Positions 1 through 11,610 of a DNA stretch of 64,000 bases are shown here, piece after piece; position 1 is the stretch's first letter; every line of letters begins with the position of its first letter. The position numbers and the translations under genes were made by a program. The notes beneath the pieces were generated by a model. It was not told the DNA's origin. It saw nothing but the letters and a program-made list of their open reading frames with translations, and did not search any database. This DNA is from Gymnothorax reevesii. Lineage: Eukaryota; Chordata; Actinopteri; Anguilliformes; Muraenidae. The stretch lies in assembly GCA_029721435.1 (NCBI GenBank), contig CM056573.1, forward strand, positions 97,917,947 through 97,981,946, given 5' to 3'.

Positions 1-613
1 GAGATGTTTGAAAACAATGTAGTTTAACATATCTAATTTAAAATTAATAGAAACTGAATGTATAAAAATGGGAGCAACATCATCAAATTACCTGATTTAA
101 CGGCTCTTTCAGGAAGGGCCTAGCATATTTCGCAAGACAATGCTAATCCACCACAACTGCATGGCTTTGCTGTAGAAGAGTCCAGATGCTGAAATGGTCT
201 GCCTGCAGTCCAGACCTTTCACCAGAAAAAAATATTTGGCGCATTATAAAATGAAAAATCTGGCTTAAAAGACCAAGGACTGTTGAGCAGCTAGAATCCT
301 ACATCTGACAAGAGTGGGACAACATTCCTCTCCCAAAACTCCAGCAATAGGTCTCTCACTTCCCACACATTTACAGACTGTTGTTAAAAGAAGAGGGGAT
401 GCCCTGTCCCCACTTATTTGTGATCTGTTGCTGCCATCAAATTCAAAATGAGCTAATATTTGTCATGAAATGGTAAAATGTCTCACTTTCAATGTCAGAT
501 ATGTTGTGTATGATCTATCATGAATAAAATGTGGGTTTATGGGATTTGCAAATCATTGCACTGTTTTTATTCACGTTTTACACAACGTCCCAACTTCATT
601 GGAATTGGGGTTT
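1..613 (+). mobile_element. 3' end of a Tc1-like transposon (relic)
   Basis: This holds a decayed C-terminal part of a Tc1-like transposase followed by the 3' untranslated part and terminal repeat. Broken reading frames around 100-400 match the end of the transposase relic at 7.9-8.8 kb, including the stretch that should hold the last catalytic acid. The end near 613 carries the same GGAATTGGGGTT terminus as copies ending at 9039 and 50610. The 5' half lies outside the window or is lost. No function remains. Confidence 0.7.
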
Positions 614-1378
614 GTGCAAATATAATGCAACCAACTTAATGTCCACAATAAGTACTTAAGAGAACATATAATTCATCCTAGATGTGGCATGATCTTGAGA
701 GACAATTACAAAGGTGCCAATTGAAGTATTTACATGTTCTGTTTGCGCATAACATAATGCTTCAAAACATGTTTAAAATGCTTCCACAATATTATATAAT
801 ATTTAGGAATGAGGAATTATAATATTACAATGCAGTATTTTCACAATTACACTTCAATATAAATATTATTATTAGGATGCAAGTAGGAATGATCTTGGCA
901 AGCTTTAGGTTTGCTATAAGCAAAAATGCATGTGAATACATAGCCAAAATACATAGCCATATTTCTTTAGTCCTTCAATATTTGAATGCTTTCTTATTTT
1001 TTTAATAAATGTTGCCATTGAGCTGATGATCGAGACATCTTGGACAAGGTGTGTATTGAATTTGAGAAATGACTAAGACCAATCTGGCATGCTAAAATGT
1101 TGGCCAGATGCACCCTACTGTGTACTCTGCTAATGTGGAAGAGTGAACCATCTTACGCCACTTCGTGACGCTCTATTTTTCCTAATAGTGAGTAGGTTGG
1201 TATTGTGTGCGTGGTCATGATAAACTGCAATTGATCTTTTACGGCAGTTGTATAAAGCAATTTACCATTTGTATGATAAATAATTGTGTTTGTGCAGGAT
1301 GCACAAACTTGGGCCTGTCAGGACATTGTTTTCCTAACAAGAAAAAATTTTTGCTAGCTTTCATGCCAGGGTGCATTC
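614..1378. other. AT-rich sequence without recognised features
   Basis: No convincing coding frame, terminal repeat or RNA gene was seen. The 60-residue open frame starting at 1207 has no recognisable motif. Confidence 0.5.
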
Positions 1379-1478
1379 CCTGCAGTTGAAGAGATAAGAC
1401 TAAATCAAGCTAATATGATGTGATTTATCCTGCAGTTGAAGAGACAGGACTGATATAAACTGATATGATGTGATTTAG
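1379..1478. repeat. Two-copy tandem duplication, 50-bp unit
   Basis: Two adjacent copies begin CCTGCAGTTGAAGAGA and end ATATGATGTGATTTA. They differ at several positions, so the duplication is not recent. Confidence 0.7.
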
Positions 1479-1665
1479 TTTCTGTTATATGTAGGTATGA
1501 ATACTATTGGTGGTATATAAGACTAGTGTTGTTACAGCCTGATACTTGAGAATATTGTGATGAACTATGGTTTTCCGACTAACCTGCCACCCTAACGAAA
1601 TGAAGAGGCTGGAGCCAATTTTCAAATATAAGTCGAAAGTGTCATATATAGTTGCAATCAGTGGG

Positions 1666-1894
1666 TGTCAGGGAGCGCACTCAAAATAAAAACTAGAGAA
1701 CTAACTTAGCTGCCTCTCTGGCTTCTTGCTGACTCCGCTCACCCCGCCTCCACTGGACTCATCCCCTGCCTGAGGTAAAGGCAGGACCCACGAACACTCA
1801 CCTTGGCTGAAGCACTGCCTATCAATATGGGTGCCCCCACCCCCTCCCCCCTTCAAAATGAACATCTTAGACTATAGAAATGAGGGTTGCTACA
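1666..1894 (-). mobile_element. 3' LTR of a minus-strand Ty3/gypsy relic
   Basis: On the minus strand the segment begins TGTAGCAACCC and ends CCCTGACA, giving the TG...CA termini of an LTR. A polypurine tract lies directly upstream, and gypsy integrase and RT relics follow in the same orientation. No partner 5' LTR was found, so the inner boundary rests on the polypurine tract and the outer one on the CA terminus alone. Confidence 0.55.
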
Positions 1895-1896
1895 CT

Positions 1897-1911
1897 ACCC
1901 CCTTCCCACCC
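1897..1911 (-). other. Polypurine tract of the gypsy relic
   Basis: Read on the minus strand this is GGGTGGGAAGGGGG, abutting the TGTAGC start of the LTR. This is the expected site for plus-strand priming in LTR retrotransposons. Confidence 0.6.
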
Positions 1912-2149
1912 AAATCCTCGTTCAGAGGATAAAGTCTCCATCCAAACGCTGTCCAACTTGGGTCATCTGCCCCACATTCATTTGGGGCCATAGATCCAGA
2001 CCAGTCACCAGCAACAAAATGTGTCCCTTTATTATGAACATGGTATGACTTCCTCTACTGGCTGACTTTGCCTGCAGTCATGTGAGGCAATGAGCTGCGT
2101 CAATCCGATCTTGTAGCCTGCGTGCATACTCTGGCCCCAAGAAAATCGC

Positions 2150-4006
2150 TCAGCAGTCTGGGGGTCTTCCGTAGGCCATCTCTGCAGCGTTCCTTATTTC
2201 ATGCCCCAGCATTAAAAATGCAGGGGTACAGCCTCTAGTCTCCTGCAATGCGTTGCGAAATGCCAGGAGGTCTAGGGCCAGTTGAACAACCCAGTCCCTC
2301 TGGTGTCTGGCTGTTGTAAAGACTAGTTCGGCCACCAGAGTCTTCACGAATTGCCCCACAAGCCCATCACTTTGCGGATTGAGTGGTGACATCTGGGTTG
2401 AAAGGATCCCAAGTCTCTGGCACATTTCAGTGAAAACTTAAGCCTCAAAGTTATGATCTTAGTCAAAGTGGAGGATGGAAACCATCCTGAGTCAACCAGT
2501 ACAAATTGGTTACCCAGAGCAGTCAACACATCTGCCGCCACCTTATCCATAGGGGCTTCAATGTGGTGTTGTTGCAGTGGTGCACGTGAGCAATCTTGCA
2601 GTCCTTCTCTGGCCGTACAAGGATTGTACCAGTGGCAATGGTCCTCCACATCACACCTCCATTACTCCCAGTAGAAAGACTGCCACACATGCTTAAGGGT
2701 CATTTCAACAAGCTTGGAAAGCCACAATGAACTGCCAGCACACCTCAGCCATAGCTGGCTCTACCCACAACCGCTTAAGTACTCCATCATGGACTTCCAT
2801 CCCCAGCCACTGTGACCACAGTCCTCTCACAATGGTTAACTCCTCAGTGACATCCTCCCAAGTAGGTCTCTGTCCCTTCTCTACCCAGTTGATTAGCGTC
2901 CTCAAATCTGAATCAGCCACCTGCTCTGCCATCCATCCCCTGTCATCAGTTTTCATTAGAGCCCTGCACACACAGTCCTCTGTAGCCTGCTGCTCAGCAT
3001 TTGGGGCAACAGTACATTCACAGCGCTCGCAGTCCGGGGCATATGAGTGTCTGGATAATGCCTCCCGCCTGGTGCTGCATAGTAAACTGAAAGGTTTGCA
3101 AGTTCTAAATCCACCAGGCCACCAGCCCCTCAGGTTCCTAGAAGGAAAGGAGCCATCTCAGTGAAACTTAGTCAGTGCAAATAATGAACAGCACTCCGCA
3201 CAGGTGAAGTGCCAACTAGCATGCACCACTGCCAGTAGTTCCTTCCTTGTGATACAATAGATTTGCTCCCTTTTTTCAGCCTCTGGCCATAATAAGCCAA
3301 CACTCCCTCTCCCTCTGGGGTAACCTGGGTAAAACTACTCCAAGCCCTTCCGCACTAGCATCTGTGTATAGAATGAACTGCCTCTGAGGGTCCGGAATAA
3401 CTGGGGCTCCATCCAGTTGTCAATCCTATTTTCAGGAGCCAATTCGGGGGGGCTGCCACTTTTGAAAAACCAGCCACAAGTCTCTGGTAATAACTGACCA
3501 CCTCCAAGAATGCCCAGACCTGATACTAGTCCGAGGGGGTGGCCCAATTCTGCACCGCATGCAGCCACTTTTTCCTGCATGGTCTTCAGCCCCTCCCTGC
3601 TGACTGTGTACCCTTGGAAGGTGACCTCATTTGTAGCTGACGGCACTTCTTAAGGTGCACCTTGAGGCCAGTCACCCTCAGCTGATGTAACACCTCCCTC
3701 AGCACCTCCAGAACAAAATCTGGACTATGTACTAACTGGTCATGCAGGTAGACTAGGCAGTGCTGCAGGGGAACATCAGCTAACACCCTTTCCATCAAGT
3801 ATTCAAGAGTTGCTGGGGCAATACAGGGAACAAAGGACATGATTCTGAGCTGCAATAGACCCTTCCCTGTACTGAAAGCAGGCTTGGGCTGGCCTTCTGG
3901 TCCAATGGCTACCTGACAATACCCAGAACACAAATCCTGGGATGAGAAGTACATCAACCCACGTGCAGGTGTGACTGTTGACACGCCACACCCCCGCCAG
4001 CACCAC
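2150..4006 (-). pseudogene. pol: Ty3/gypsy pol relic (RT, RNase H, integrase)
   Basis: Several minus-strand frames together carry a degenerate gypsy polyprotein. At 4006-3586 is reverse transcriptase: an F-S-x-x-D-L-x-S-G-Y palm motif and the metal-binding loop, where YLDD has become YLHD. At 3646-3335 is RNase H-like sequence, at 2971-2705 the connector before integrase, and at 2649-2150 the integrase core ending in an N-P-Q-S-D-G-L-V motif. Domain order RT-RNase H-integrase is the normal Ty3/gypsy order, unlike the element at 20-26 kb. At least three frame changes and the lost catalytic Asp make it dead. Gag, protease and the start of RT are missing; sequence type changes abruptly near 3976. 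Confidence 0.85.
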
Positions 4007-4340
4007 TGAACTTTCTCACTCTACCTTTACGGTGCGTCAGCTCAGTACTGCCTCATACGAGGACGCCCTTCAGGCCTCACCTGTCATTAATAGCACCTCA
4101 TAACACAGTTTATGAGCACTCAATCTCCACCAGAATTACTGGACGACACTTACTTCCTTACTCGCCTCGCTCGGACACAACTTCAAATCTGATTACTGTT
4201 CATCTCCAATCAATCTGATCACTGTTCCTCTCCAATCCCCTATCCTGGTTATTATAAATCACCATCACTCCCATAATCGCATATCTGTCCCTATTACCAC
4301 AGTCAGGTCACAATATCTCCTTCCCATACTTCAGGCCCCT
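3976..4340. other. LTR-like or other repeat fragment
   Basis: Sequence starting TGTTGACACGCCACACCCC truncates the gypsy pol relic. It has no coding content, is pyrimidine-rich and contains a TTATAAA box near 4252. The character suggests part of an LTR, but no second copy or target duplication was found here. Confidence 0.3.
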
Positions 4341-4506
4341 ATCTCCATGAGGCAGACTCCTATCATGGAACCCGTGCTCTGTGTGGATAACCACTGTATT
4401 TTTCATACAGAATTGTTCATAAGTCAAGATATTGCCATTCGTGTCCATCAAGTCAACTATAGACCATATATTCCTCTCATACCAATCTTCAAAAAATAAG
4501 GATTTA

Positions 4507-5250
4507 CAGTGGCTCCAATTAGTATTTGTAGACTACTGTACTTCATGGAGCCGGTTACGGATGGCCTGGGCTCAAACATGGCTTCCAGTTGCTTCCTCCA
4601 CTTTGGTGGCAAGACTGGAGGCCGAGGACTGTCTCTCCCTCTGTACCAGCAGGGAGATGTACCGGTCAGTGCGCTGGCTGGTCTTCCTGGGACGTCCTTT
4701 CCTGGCTGCATTGGCTATGCGTTCAGACTGTTTGTACTTCTTGATGATGTACTGCATGGTCGTGTGGCATAAAGATAGCCGAGTTCCAATTTTTCTGGTG
4801 CTTTGGCCTTCTTTATGTAGCTGAATGATTTGCTCCCGCATTCAACGGGGTATCTCGCCTGTCTTAGCCATATATCACAGGAATACATTATGGGCATAGT
4901 CAGGCCATTTCCATAGGCCAGTCTGTGTACAGAGGGAGTGTCCAGTAAGGTCACGCTTGACCAAATCAGACCAAGTGAGTCAACCATGTCCTGTAAACAT
5001 CTTGAGTCAATTTTAGGTGAGTATTATAAGTTTTGTGCTCATTAATGGAACTGTACAGATACTTATTGGGTCAGATAATCGCCTTTTTGACCAAATATGC
5101 CATTTTGACATTAAATATTTGTTTAAAACATATTGATTATAAAATATTTTAATCACTTTTACACAAAATAGCAAGTATTTAGCCGAATATACAAAAGCTG
5201 TTATGTAGTCGAATTTTCAAGTAGTGTACAAATACTTATCGGAGCCACTG
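4507..5250 (-). mobile_element. Internally deleted Tc1-like transposon with both ends
   Basis: The 744-bp element is bounded by inverted repeats of about 27 bp starting CAGTGGCTCC and is flanked by TA at 4505-4506 and 5251-5252, the Tc1/mariner target duplication. Only the N-terminal part of a transposase remains, fused directly to sequence near the 3' repeat, so this is a non-autonomous deletion derivative. Confidence 0.9.
4572..4871 (-). pseudogene. Tc1-like transposase N-terminus, truncated
   Basis: The frame starts ATG at 4871 with MAKTGEIPR, meets a stop at 4842-4844, and then continues in frame with the paired-like helix-turn-helix DNA-binding domain (QLHKEGQSTRKIGTRL, then a G-R-P-R-K AT-hook-like linker). 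It ends after about 90 further residues. The catalytic DDE domain has been deleted. The intact family encodes a protein of about 340 residues that binds the terminal repeats and performs cut-and-paste transposition. Confidence 0.85.
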
Positions 5251-5252
5251 TA

Positions 5253-5899
5253 ACTGGCATCAGGTGTGTAACATGATTGCCTATAAAAGAAATGTTGTAA
5301 GACCTCACAAAACAATACCAAACAACGGACATTTCAGTGAGTGAAGGACTCACGTGTTCTTATTGACTAACTTCAATTCGAGCATTTTCCTGGCTGGTGT
5401 GAATCTCAATGGACATTTTTCACCGTACAAGGACGGGGCCTAGAAACGCAACGGTTGCAATCAATCTGACTCCATAAAGTAATTAGAATACCAAATTTAA
5501 TGGTATCCTCGTGAAATATCTGACTCCAAATTAGAATTAGAATTGAAAGTTTTGGAACAGCATGCGCGAATTTCGAGGCAAATCTGCCATCAGATATGGC
5601 AGCGCAAGCCATTATTGCTCAGTAAATACGTCCCCAGGGTTAATTAAATGCAACTGTCCTGGAATCAATTCGACGATGAATCCATTGGATAGAAGAGATT
5701 ACCATGATAGCAGCATCGAGGCCTAAACAAAATAGCACTGAGCATGAACGTATCACGAACCCAGATTCATGTAAACTTATAAGGGCCCCTTATGGAGAGT
5801 AACCCGGTACCGGCTTATAAATAAAATATACGCCCAAGGGTACCGTTGAATAGCTAGATCCCAAGGACCGGTATTGAACAAACCCTTCAGGGGTAGGAC
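5253..5899. other. Unassigned flank of the hAT MITE
   Basis: No coding signal was seen. The part near 5260-5300 resembles the 5' leader of Tc1-like elements (ATGATTGCCTATAAAAG), but no end was found. Sequence up to 5899 appears to have been continuous with 6702 onward before the MITE inserted. Confidence 0.35.
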
Positions 5900-6701
5900 C
5901 AGTGATGTGCAGTCGGAGGTTAGTTTGGTGAGGCAGAAACCTCCCCTTTGCTTGATTAGCAATCAGACGATTAACTAGTTTAGTAAGACTATTCGGCAGA
6001 ATGACGGGCAGTTTAAGTTTCCGCGGCGTTATTACTCAGTAGGCTACATCGAACTTGAAATGCTCACGAAACTGCAGATTTGCGAGTATTTGCTTACAGG
6101 AAGCCAGAGACGTGCGGTGAGGTGAGGCAGTGACCCAAACTTTCATCACAGGATTGTGTGAAACTGTTCCCAAGTACTATTCCTGATTGACAATGAAAAC
6201 AATTAAGACCAAGCCTGTAGGAAGCCTGATACTGATGGAGGAGATAATGACTTCATTCGCGTATACGCTGCAATTCGAGACTGCAAGGATGGAAGTCTGA
6301 ATAATAAATTAGGAAAATTCTCTCGGCAATTCTGTATATCGTTCGAACATTTTGTTAATCAGATTAAGAAAGAAGACTGAAAATAAATGGCCGCTTTTTG
6401 TTTGGGTGTAAAAGCGCGTATTTAAAGGAGAATATAGGCTATTGATTAAGCTTTGAACTCTGCATAAGTCGAACTGTGTTCATATTATTTGATGACATTG
6501 CTTCGGCTTCCTGGAAGCAAGTACACGCAAATCTGCTGTTGAGCATTTCAGGTTCGATGTACTGAGTAATAACGCCGCGGAAACTTAAACTGGCCCGTCA
6601 TTCTGTCGAATAGTCTTACTGAACTAGTTAATCGTATGATTGCAAATCAGGCAAAGGGGTGGTTTCTGCCTCACCAAACTAACCTCCACTGCACGTCACT
6701 G
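5900..6701. mobile_element. hAT-type MITE with long inverted arms
   Basis: The 802-bp element begins CAGTGATGTGCAGT and ends with its complement. The two arms match for about 200 bp at roughly 90 percent by eye (5900-6107 against 6500-6701). Flanking octamers are GGTAGGAC at 5892-5899 and GTTAGGAC at 6702-6709, an 8-bp duplication with one change, typical of hAT. There is no transposase coding. Confidence 0.85.
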
Positions 6702-6709
6702 GTTAGGAC

Positions 6710-7824
6710 GTAATCTCAAATCTAACTTAGAAGTTTTGTTACCTACACATGTCTTGGTAGGAGTTCCCCCTTAAATCCCGGTTGCAACAAAGCTAGAATA
6801 TACAAGTGTTACAAATCAAGGAAAATCACGCAAGCTGAAAAAGGAAAAACAATAATTTAATTACCATGTAGGCACAACTTGAATCAAACAAATCAACGCT
6901 AAGCCAATTACCAGTTACCCATAATTTAGAGAGAAATATATATTCATACCTGGAAAAGATGAATAGCCTCGCGGAACTAAAGTCGTCCCACGTAGCCAGG
7001 GAGAACTCAGATGCCATCCCCCTTCGCCCACCGAGATCCGCTGCGTACGCACAGACCCAGACGGGCGGGGCGAGGTGGAATGCGAGCTTCCCGCTTACCT
7101 TTCGATCGTCAGATCACGTAAAGATGGAAGAGTAAAGAAGCGAGGGAAAAAGAGACTGCTTCCGGGTAGAATCTCTTACCTTTAAAGGTTCCAAACCACG
7201 CCTCCGAACAAGGTAGAGGAAGGGGTGGCCGAATCAGAGTTTTACTGGCTTAGGTGATAAGATTAATTTGCATAGAGAGGAGACTAGGTAGTCACTCGAA
7301 TGACTCTTACAAACAAGATGAATCATAATTCCAAGGGACATAAAACATGTTCCATTCAACTCCTTAGACTCCCCCGAGAATAAAGAGACCAAACATGGTA
7401 GGAATATGTGCTAAAATGATGCAGTTGTCATGGAAAAGCCTTAAAATGGAGTATTATAGCCCCATTTGTGTTATCAATATATAAGTGGTTCCTTTCTAGG
7501 ATCTTGGACATAAACATATTATGAATTTCACCGAGATTTAGTTTTAGTTTTAAGCAGATTGATGTAACTAGGCTTTAACTTCAAATGGGGACTAATGGTG
7601 GAAGTTTCAGAGGAGAAGCTGGGCCTGCTAGACTTAATGGCTCCCACCCCCTGCGGGTTGGAACAAAGGATGCCACTCTCGCAGGCCGGCGGTAAGACCA
7701 TCGTAAAAGCTTACCAGATCAACCAAACATTCAGATTTTACATGCGTAATGGGCACATGTTCCAACAATATGATTTTTGACATATATTGTGAGCCAAATC
7801 AAATATTCAGGTTCTACAATGTCT
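6710..7824. other. Unassigned, with a CpG-rich block and a possible minus-strand exon
   Basis: From about 7010 to 7200 CpG is much denser than in the neighbourhood. On the minus strand there is a possible splice donor (GAAAG then GTAAGC) near 7100, then an ATG at 7017 opening a short frame that meets another donor-like GTATGA near 6950. This could be a gene promoter and first exon or the leader of an unrecognised retroelement. I could not identify the protein. Confidence 0.3.
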
Positions 7825-9039
7825 TAGAGAAGCTGAGCCTCTCAGAAGTAAAGATGGCCATAGGCTCTCCTACTTGTGAAGGCTTGCTAAAAAAGTGTGG
7901 AATACTTCAAAAACAATTTTTTTCAACATCAAATTGCAAAGGCTTTGAAGGTCTCATCATCATCATTGCATAACATCAAAAGATTCTCTGTACGTAAGGG
8001 ACAAGGCCAAAGACCTTTACTGGATGCCTGTGATCTTCGGGCCCTCAGACGCCACTGCATAACTCACTGGCATGATTCTGCCATTGACATTACTAAATGG
8101 GCCCAAGAATACTTCAAGAAACCACTGTCTGTAAACACAGTCAGCCGTGCCATCTCAAGATGCCACCTAAAACTATATCATGCAAAAAGGAAGCCAACAC
8201 TGCTGTGTTCTGGGGCCAAGGCTAATTTAAAATGGACTGTAGCAAAGTGGCAAAGTGTCCTGTGGTCAGATGAGCCCAAATTTGACATTCTTGTTGGATA
8301 TCATGGGCTTCTTGTCCTCCAGGCTAAAGAGGAGAAAGACCACCCCTCCTGTTATCAGCGTTCAGTTCAAAAGCCAGCATCTCTGATGGTGTGGGGATGC
8401 ATTAGTGCATATGGCGTGGGACACTTGCATGTTTTAAAAAGCACCATGAATGCTGAAATGTATAAAAAGGTTTTGGAGCAACATATGCTCCCCTCCAGAT
8501 GACATCTATTCCAGGGAAGGCCTTGTGTATTTCAGCAGGACAATGCAAAACCACATACTGCAGCTATTACAACAGTATGGCTTCATAGTAGTCTGTTTGC
8601 TGATCTGGCCTGCCCGCAGTCCTGATCTTTTACCGATTGAGAGCATTTGGCACATAATTAATCAAAAAGTCCATCAAAGGAGACCCAAAACTCTCCAGCA
8701 GCTGGAAGTCTGTATTAACAAAGAGTGGGATCAAATTCCAATGGCTAAACTCAAGAAACTTGTCTCCTCAATGCCCAGACGCCTCCACTCTGTTTAAAAG
8801 AAGAGGGGATGCTACACCATGGTAAACAGGCCCCTGTCCCAACTTTTCTGAGACCTGTAGCAGCCATCAATTTTGAAATGAGCTCATTTTCTGGATAAAA
8901 TTATAAAATTTCTCAGTTTCAACATTTGCCATGTTATCTCTGTTGCATCGTGAATAAAATACTGGCTGCTGTGATTTGAAAGTCATTGAGTTTTATTCAC
9001 AATTTACCCTTTGTCCCAACTATTTCAGAATTGGGGTTG
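7825..9039 (+). mobile_element. Tc1-like transposon, 3' end present
   Basis: The body of a Tc1-like element has its 3' end at 9039 (GAATTGGGGTTG) followed by TA at 9040-9041. The leader before the transposase (GAGAAGCTGAGCCTCTCAGAAG) is recognisable from 7828, but the 5' terminal repeat was not found. It belongs to the same broad family as the fragments at 1-613 and 50205-50610. Confidence 0.8.
7897..8797 (+). pseudogene. Tc1-like transposase relic
   Basis: The frame at 7897-8502 carries the end of the DNA-binding region and the front of the DDE domain, including the first catalytic Asp in WSDEPKFD and the VWGCIS strand. A frameshift near 8500 moves the remainder to the frame ending at 8797. 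There the second catalytic block is degenerate (expected QDNAKPH reads TMQNHI), while the third acid survives in PIESIWHI. The C-terminus SSMPRRLHSV is the usual Tc1 ending. Intact relatives are about 340 residues; this copy cannot be functional. Confidence 0.88.
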
Positions 9040-9041
9040 TA

Positions 9042-9995
9042 TGTTTTACAGAAGACTCTGATTAAATTGAAACTGGTTCTCAATGTTGATAAAACAAAAT
9101 TTATGCTGTTCACTGGAGCTCATGGTATCGTTACTGATGGCCTTCATCTGTCTACCTTGAATGGCTCTTGTATTGAAAGGGAATACAAATATCTAGGTCT
9201 ATGGCTCGATGAAGAACTCAATTATAAATTCCACATTGACAAAGTTGTTTCCAAGTTGCACCAGAAAATTGGCTTTTTCTATAAAAATAGGTCTAGTTTT
9301 CCTTTGGGTTGTCAGAAAAGGGTTATTGAGGCAGTATTCCTATCTGTGCTGGATTACAGTGATATTGTTTAAAGAAAAGCTACAGCCTCGACCCTGAAAC
9401 CCCTGGATACTGCCTATCATTCTGCACTGAGATTCATTACCGGTTCCAGCTACAACACTCACCATTGTGCACAATATGATATGGCGGGTTGGCCTTCTCT
9501 CACCAAGAGGAGGGACATCCACTGGTATTTATTTATTTTTAAAACTCTCACCAGAAAAATCCCCTTTTATCTCTCGCAGCTGCTATCCTGGAATAATATA
9601 AAGTACTCGACACACTCTGGTAAATTGCTTTTATTGATGGCCCTGGGGTTCACCCTAACATTGGCAAATGTTCTTTTTCTTTAAATGCCCCACATTCCTG
9701 GAGTTTTCTTCAGGTCTGGCTAAAACTAGTTTCATTGCCAACTTTCTCGGAATTAAATCTATGATTATGCACCATTGTACACCTGTTTGCAACTGTTTTA
9801 GTTAATCTCTTAGCCCAGTTCTTGTCTTCTATGCTCTGTCAACTTTTGTCTGCTGATTGTTTGTTTCTTTATATTTTGTACTGTATTTCTGCTTGCCTGC
9901 AAACTTGCCATTACTGCAAATGAGGTAAACCTCAATTTTCATACGAGTCAAAGCAAAGGATATGATGATGATGATGATGATGATGATGACGATGA
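9042..9995 (+). mobile_element. 5'-truncated L2-type LINE
   Basis: The frame 9045-9372 encodes the late part of a non-LTR reverse transcriptase (LVLNVDKTKFMLF, then YKYLGLWLD), the block following the catalytic FADD motif. It continues with stops and frameshifts (TLKPLDTAYHSALRFITG) to about 9680. The 3' untranslated part follows and ends in a GAT microsatellite near 9962-9993. The 5' part, including endonuclease and RT core, is absent. It lies against a minus-strand gypsy RT fragment, suggesting insertion into it. Confidence 0.8.
9962..9993. repeat. (GAT)n microsatellite
   Basis: About nine GAT repeats with one interruption form the tail at the 3' end of the L2-type LINE. Confidence 0.85.
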
Positions 9996-10470
9996 ACCCC
10001 ACCACCAGGTACAGTTATCTGTCTTTGAGAGAGGGTATGAGTCCTTGATGGTCCTGTTGTTGACAGAGTGGTAGTCCACACAGAACCTTGATGACTGATC
10101 TTTCTTTGGAACAATCAGAGCTGAAGAGGCCCATGGGCTTTCAGAAGAATCAATGCTAATATCTCTTCTACACTGCGCTCGGCTATGGCCCACAGTTCCA
10201 CTTTGAGATTTCTAAGGTGCTGGCAAATTGGGGCAACATCTCTTGTGTTGATCCAGTGCTCCACTAAATGTGTGCATCCAACATCCTAGGGGCTTATGGC
10301 AAAACTGTGTCTGAGCTCAATCAGCACATTCGAAAGGGCCTGCCACTGATCTGGTTTCAGGTGTTTACTGTTATCCTTCCATACAGGCTGGATCACCTGG
10401 TGAGTGCATCAGATGGAAGGTAATGCTCAGTGGGGTCATGCGCCGTGGAGGTGGAAATGTCAGCTGTGAC
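9996..10470 (-). pseudogene. pol: Ty3/gypsy RT N-terminal fragment
   Basis: Minus-strand frames encode the start of a gypsy reverse transcriptase: EHWINTRDVAPICQ, then RSVEEILAL, then the palm-entry motif SRFCVDYHSVNNRTIKDSYPL. Frame changes separate these blocks. The sequence stops at the LINE tail just after the S-Y-P-L motif, so the catalytic YxDD part is gone. With the zinc-knuckle and protease-like remnant at 11200-11610 it probably made one minus-strand element. Confidence 0.75.
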
Positions 10471-10594
10471 AAGGGGAAAGGTTAGAGTCGATGGGGTCTG
10501 AACATCCATAGGGGCTTCTGACCCGGGGTTCAGAGTAGGGGAGGGGGGACTGAGACAGGGACAGTGCTCCCATGGCACATTGGGAGGCGGATAA

Positions 10595-10915
10595 TATAAG
10601 GTACACTTTATTGAACCCCATGGGGTAATTTGTCCTCTGTATTTGACCCATCCTACAGTTAGGAGCAGTTGGCAGCCACAGAGCAGCGCCTGGGAACCAA
10701 CTCCAGTTCTAAAGCCAGTTTCTTGGTCAGGGGTACTGTCGGGAGTGTTCCTAGAATGCATGTTTTTGTAGGTGGTGGATACCGGAGTACTTGGAGGAAA
10801 CCCATGCAAACACAAGGAGAACATGCAAACTCCACACAGAAAGGCCTCAGGCTGGATTCGAACCCACAACCTTCTTGCTGTGAGGCGACATTGCTAACCG
10901 TGCTGCCCCATGGTG
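10595..10915 (-). mobile_element. tRNA-derived SINE, copy 1
   Basis: Read on the minus strand the unit starts GGGCAGCACGGTTAGCA, has a polymerase III B box GGTTCGAATCC, and ends in AATAAAGTGTACCTTAT. A second copy lies at 29270-29578. The A box region is weak, so this is a SINE and not a tRNA gene. It sits inside the gypsy relic. Confidence 0.75.
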
Positions 10916-11199
10916 ATGACTGTGGGGGTTCTGTGGTTACTTGGGGGGCCAGAGCGCCTACTTCCAAGAGCCATGGCATTGCTGGGACAAGATCTTGGCG
11001 TTGCAAGTCAAAGAGGGGATTGCATGAGTTGTACTGGCTGGTTCTCTGCTTTGTGTACTTCCGCTGAGGGAGGTTAGTAGAGAGCTGTAGATGTAGAACT
11101 GGACAGCCCTCAAATGTTTCCGTTTAAGCTCTTAAGTCTAACTGTCCATCTGCTGGCCACAAGAGATTTCCAGGTTTTGTAGGCACTGCCCTTGCACTT

Positions 11200-11610
11200 C
11201 TTTCATCCATGCCAGGTGATGGACGGTGCAACTCTGAATGCAAATGTTCACAAATGCTGTTCCCGCTGGGGTTCAGTAAGATTACGGTCAAGCCCGTATG
11301 TTGAAGGGCCCCAACCCTTTCACCTCCAATTAAACGAGTACCCAGCTGCTGTTTGAGAGTTGTGGAAGTGAGGGGTAACTTTCTGGCTGAATACTGCTTA
11401 CCAGAGGAGTAATCTCTGGCAGTGTGATTGTTAAATAGGGGCCCAGTGGTGCCTCTACTGTACTGGGCCCGTTGCATTTCCGCACAGCTCTGGGCGTGGC
11501 ACTGGGGGTGGGTCTAGAAGGGGGAAGTGTCTCATTAGGTGCCTTTTGTGACCGCACTGCCAGTAGATCCTGTTTTCAGCCTTCCCACATTCAGACTGGT
11601 GCTGCCCCAT
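11200..11610 (-). pseudogene. Ty3/gypsy gag zinc knuckle and protease-like relic
   Basis: Around 11600-11530 the minus strand encodes a decayed CCHC zinc knuckle (YWQCGHKRHLMRHFP, first Cys lost). It is followed by an open frame with TITLPEITPLVS and LPQLSNSSWVLV, which has the character of the gag-protease spacer of fish gypsy elements. Stops interrupt the rest. Domain order and strand fit the RT fragment at 9996-10470, with a SINE between them. Confidence 0.5.

Noticed and set aside
9932..10193. Poly-His and poly-Ser runs in minus-strand frames
   Set aside because: They are translations of the (GAT)n tail of the L2-type LINE; only the part above about 9996 is real gypsy RT homology.
10595..10915. 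tRNA gene candidate because of a perfect B box
   Set aside because: The A box and cloverleaf are absent, and the same longer unit recurs at 29270, so it is a SINE.
10393..11067. Overlapping frames of 115-158 residues on both strands
   Set aside because: They lie over the SINE and gypsy relic and change frame with no continuous domain.
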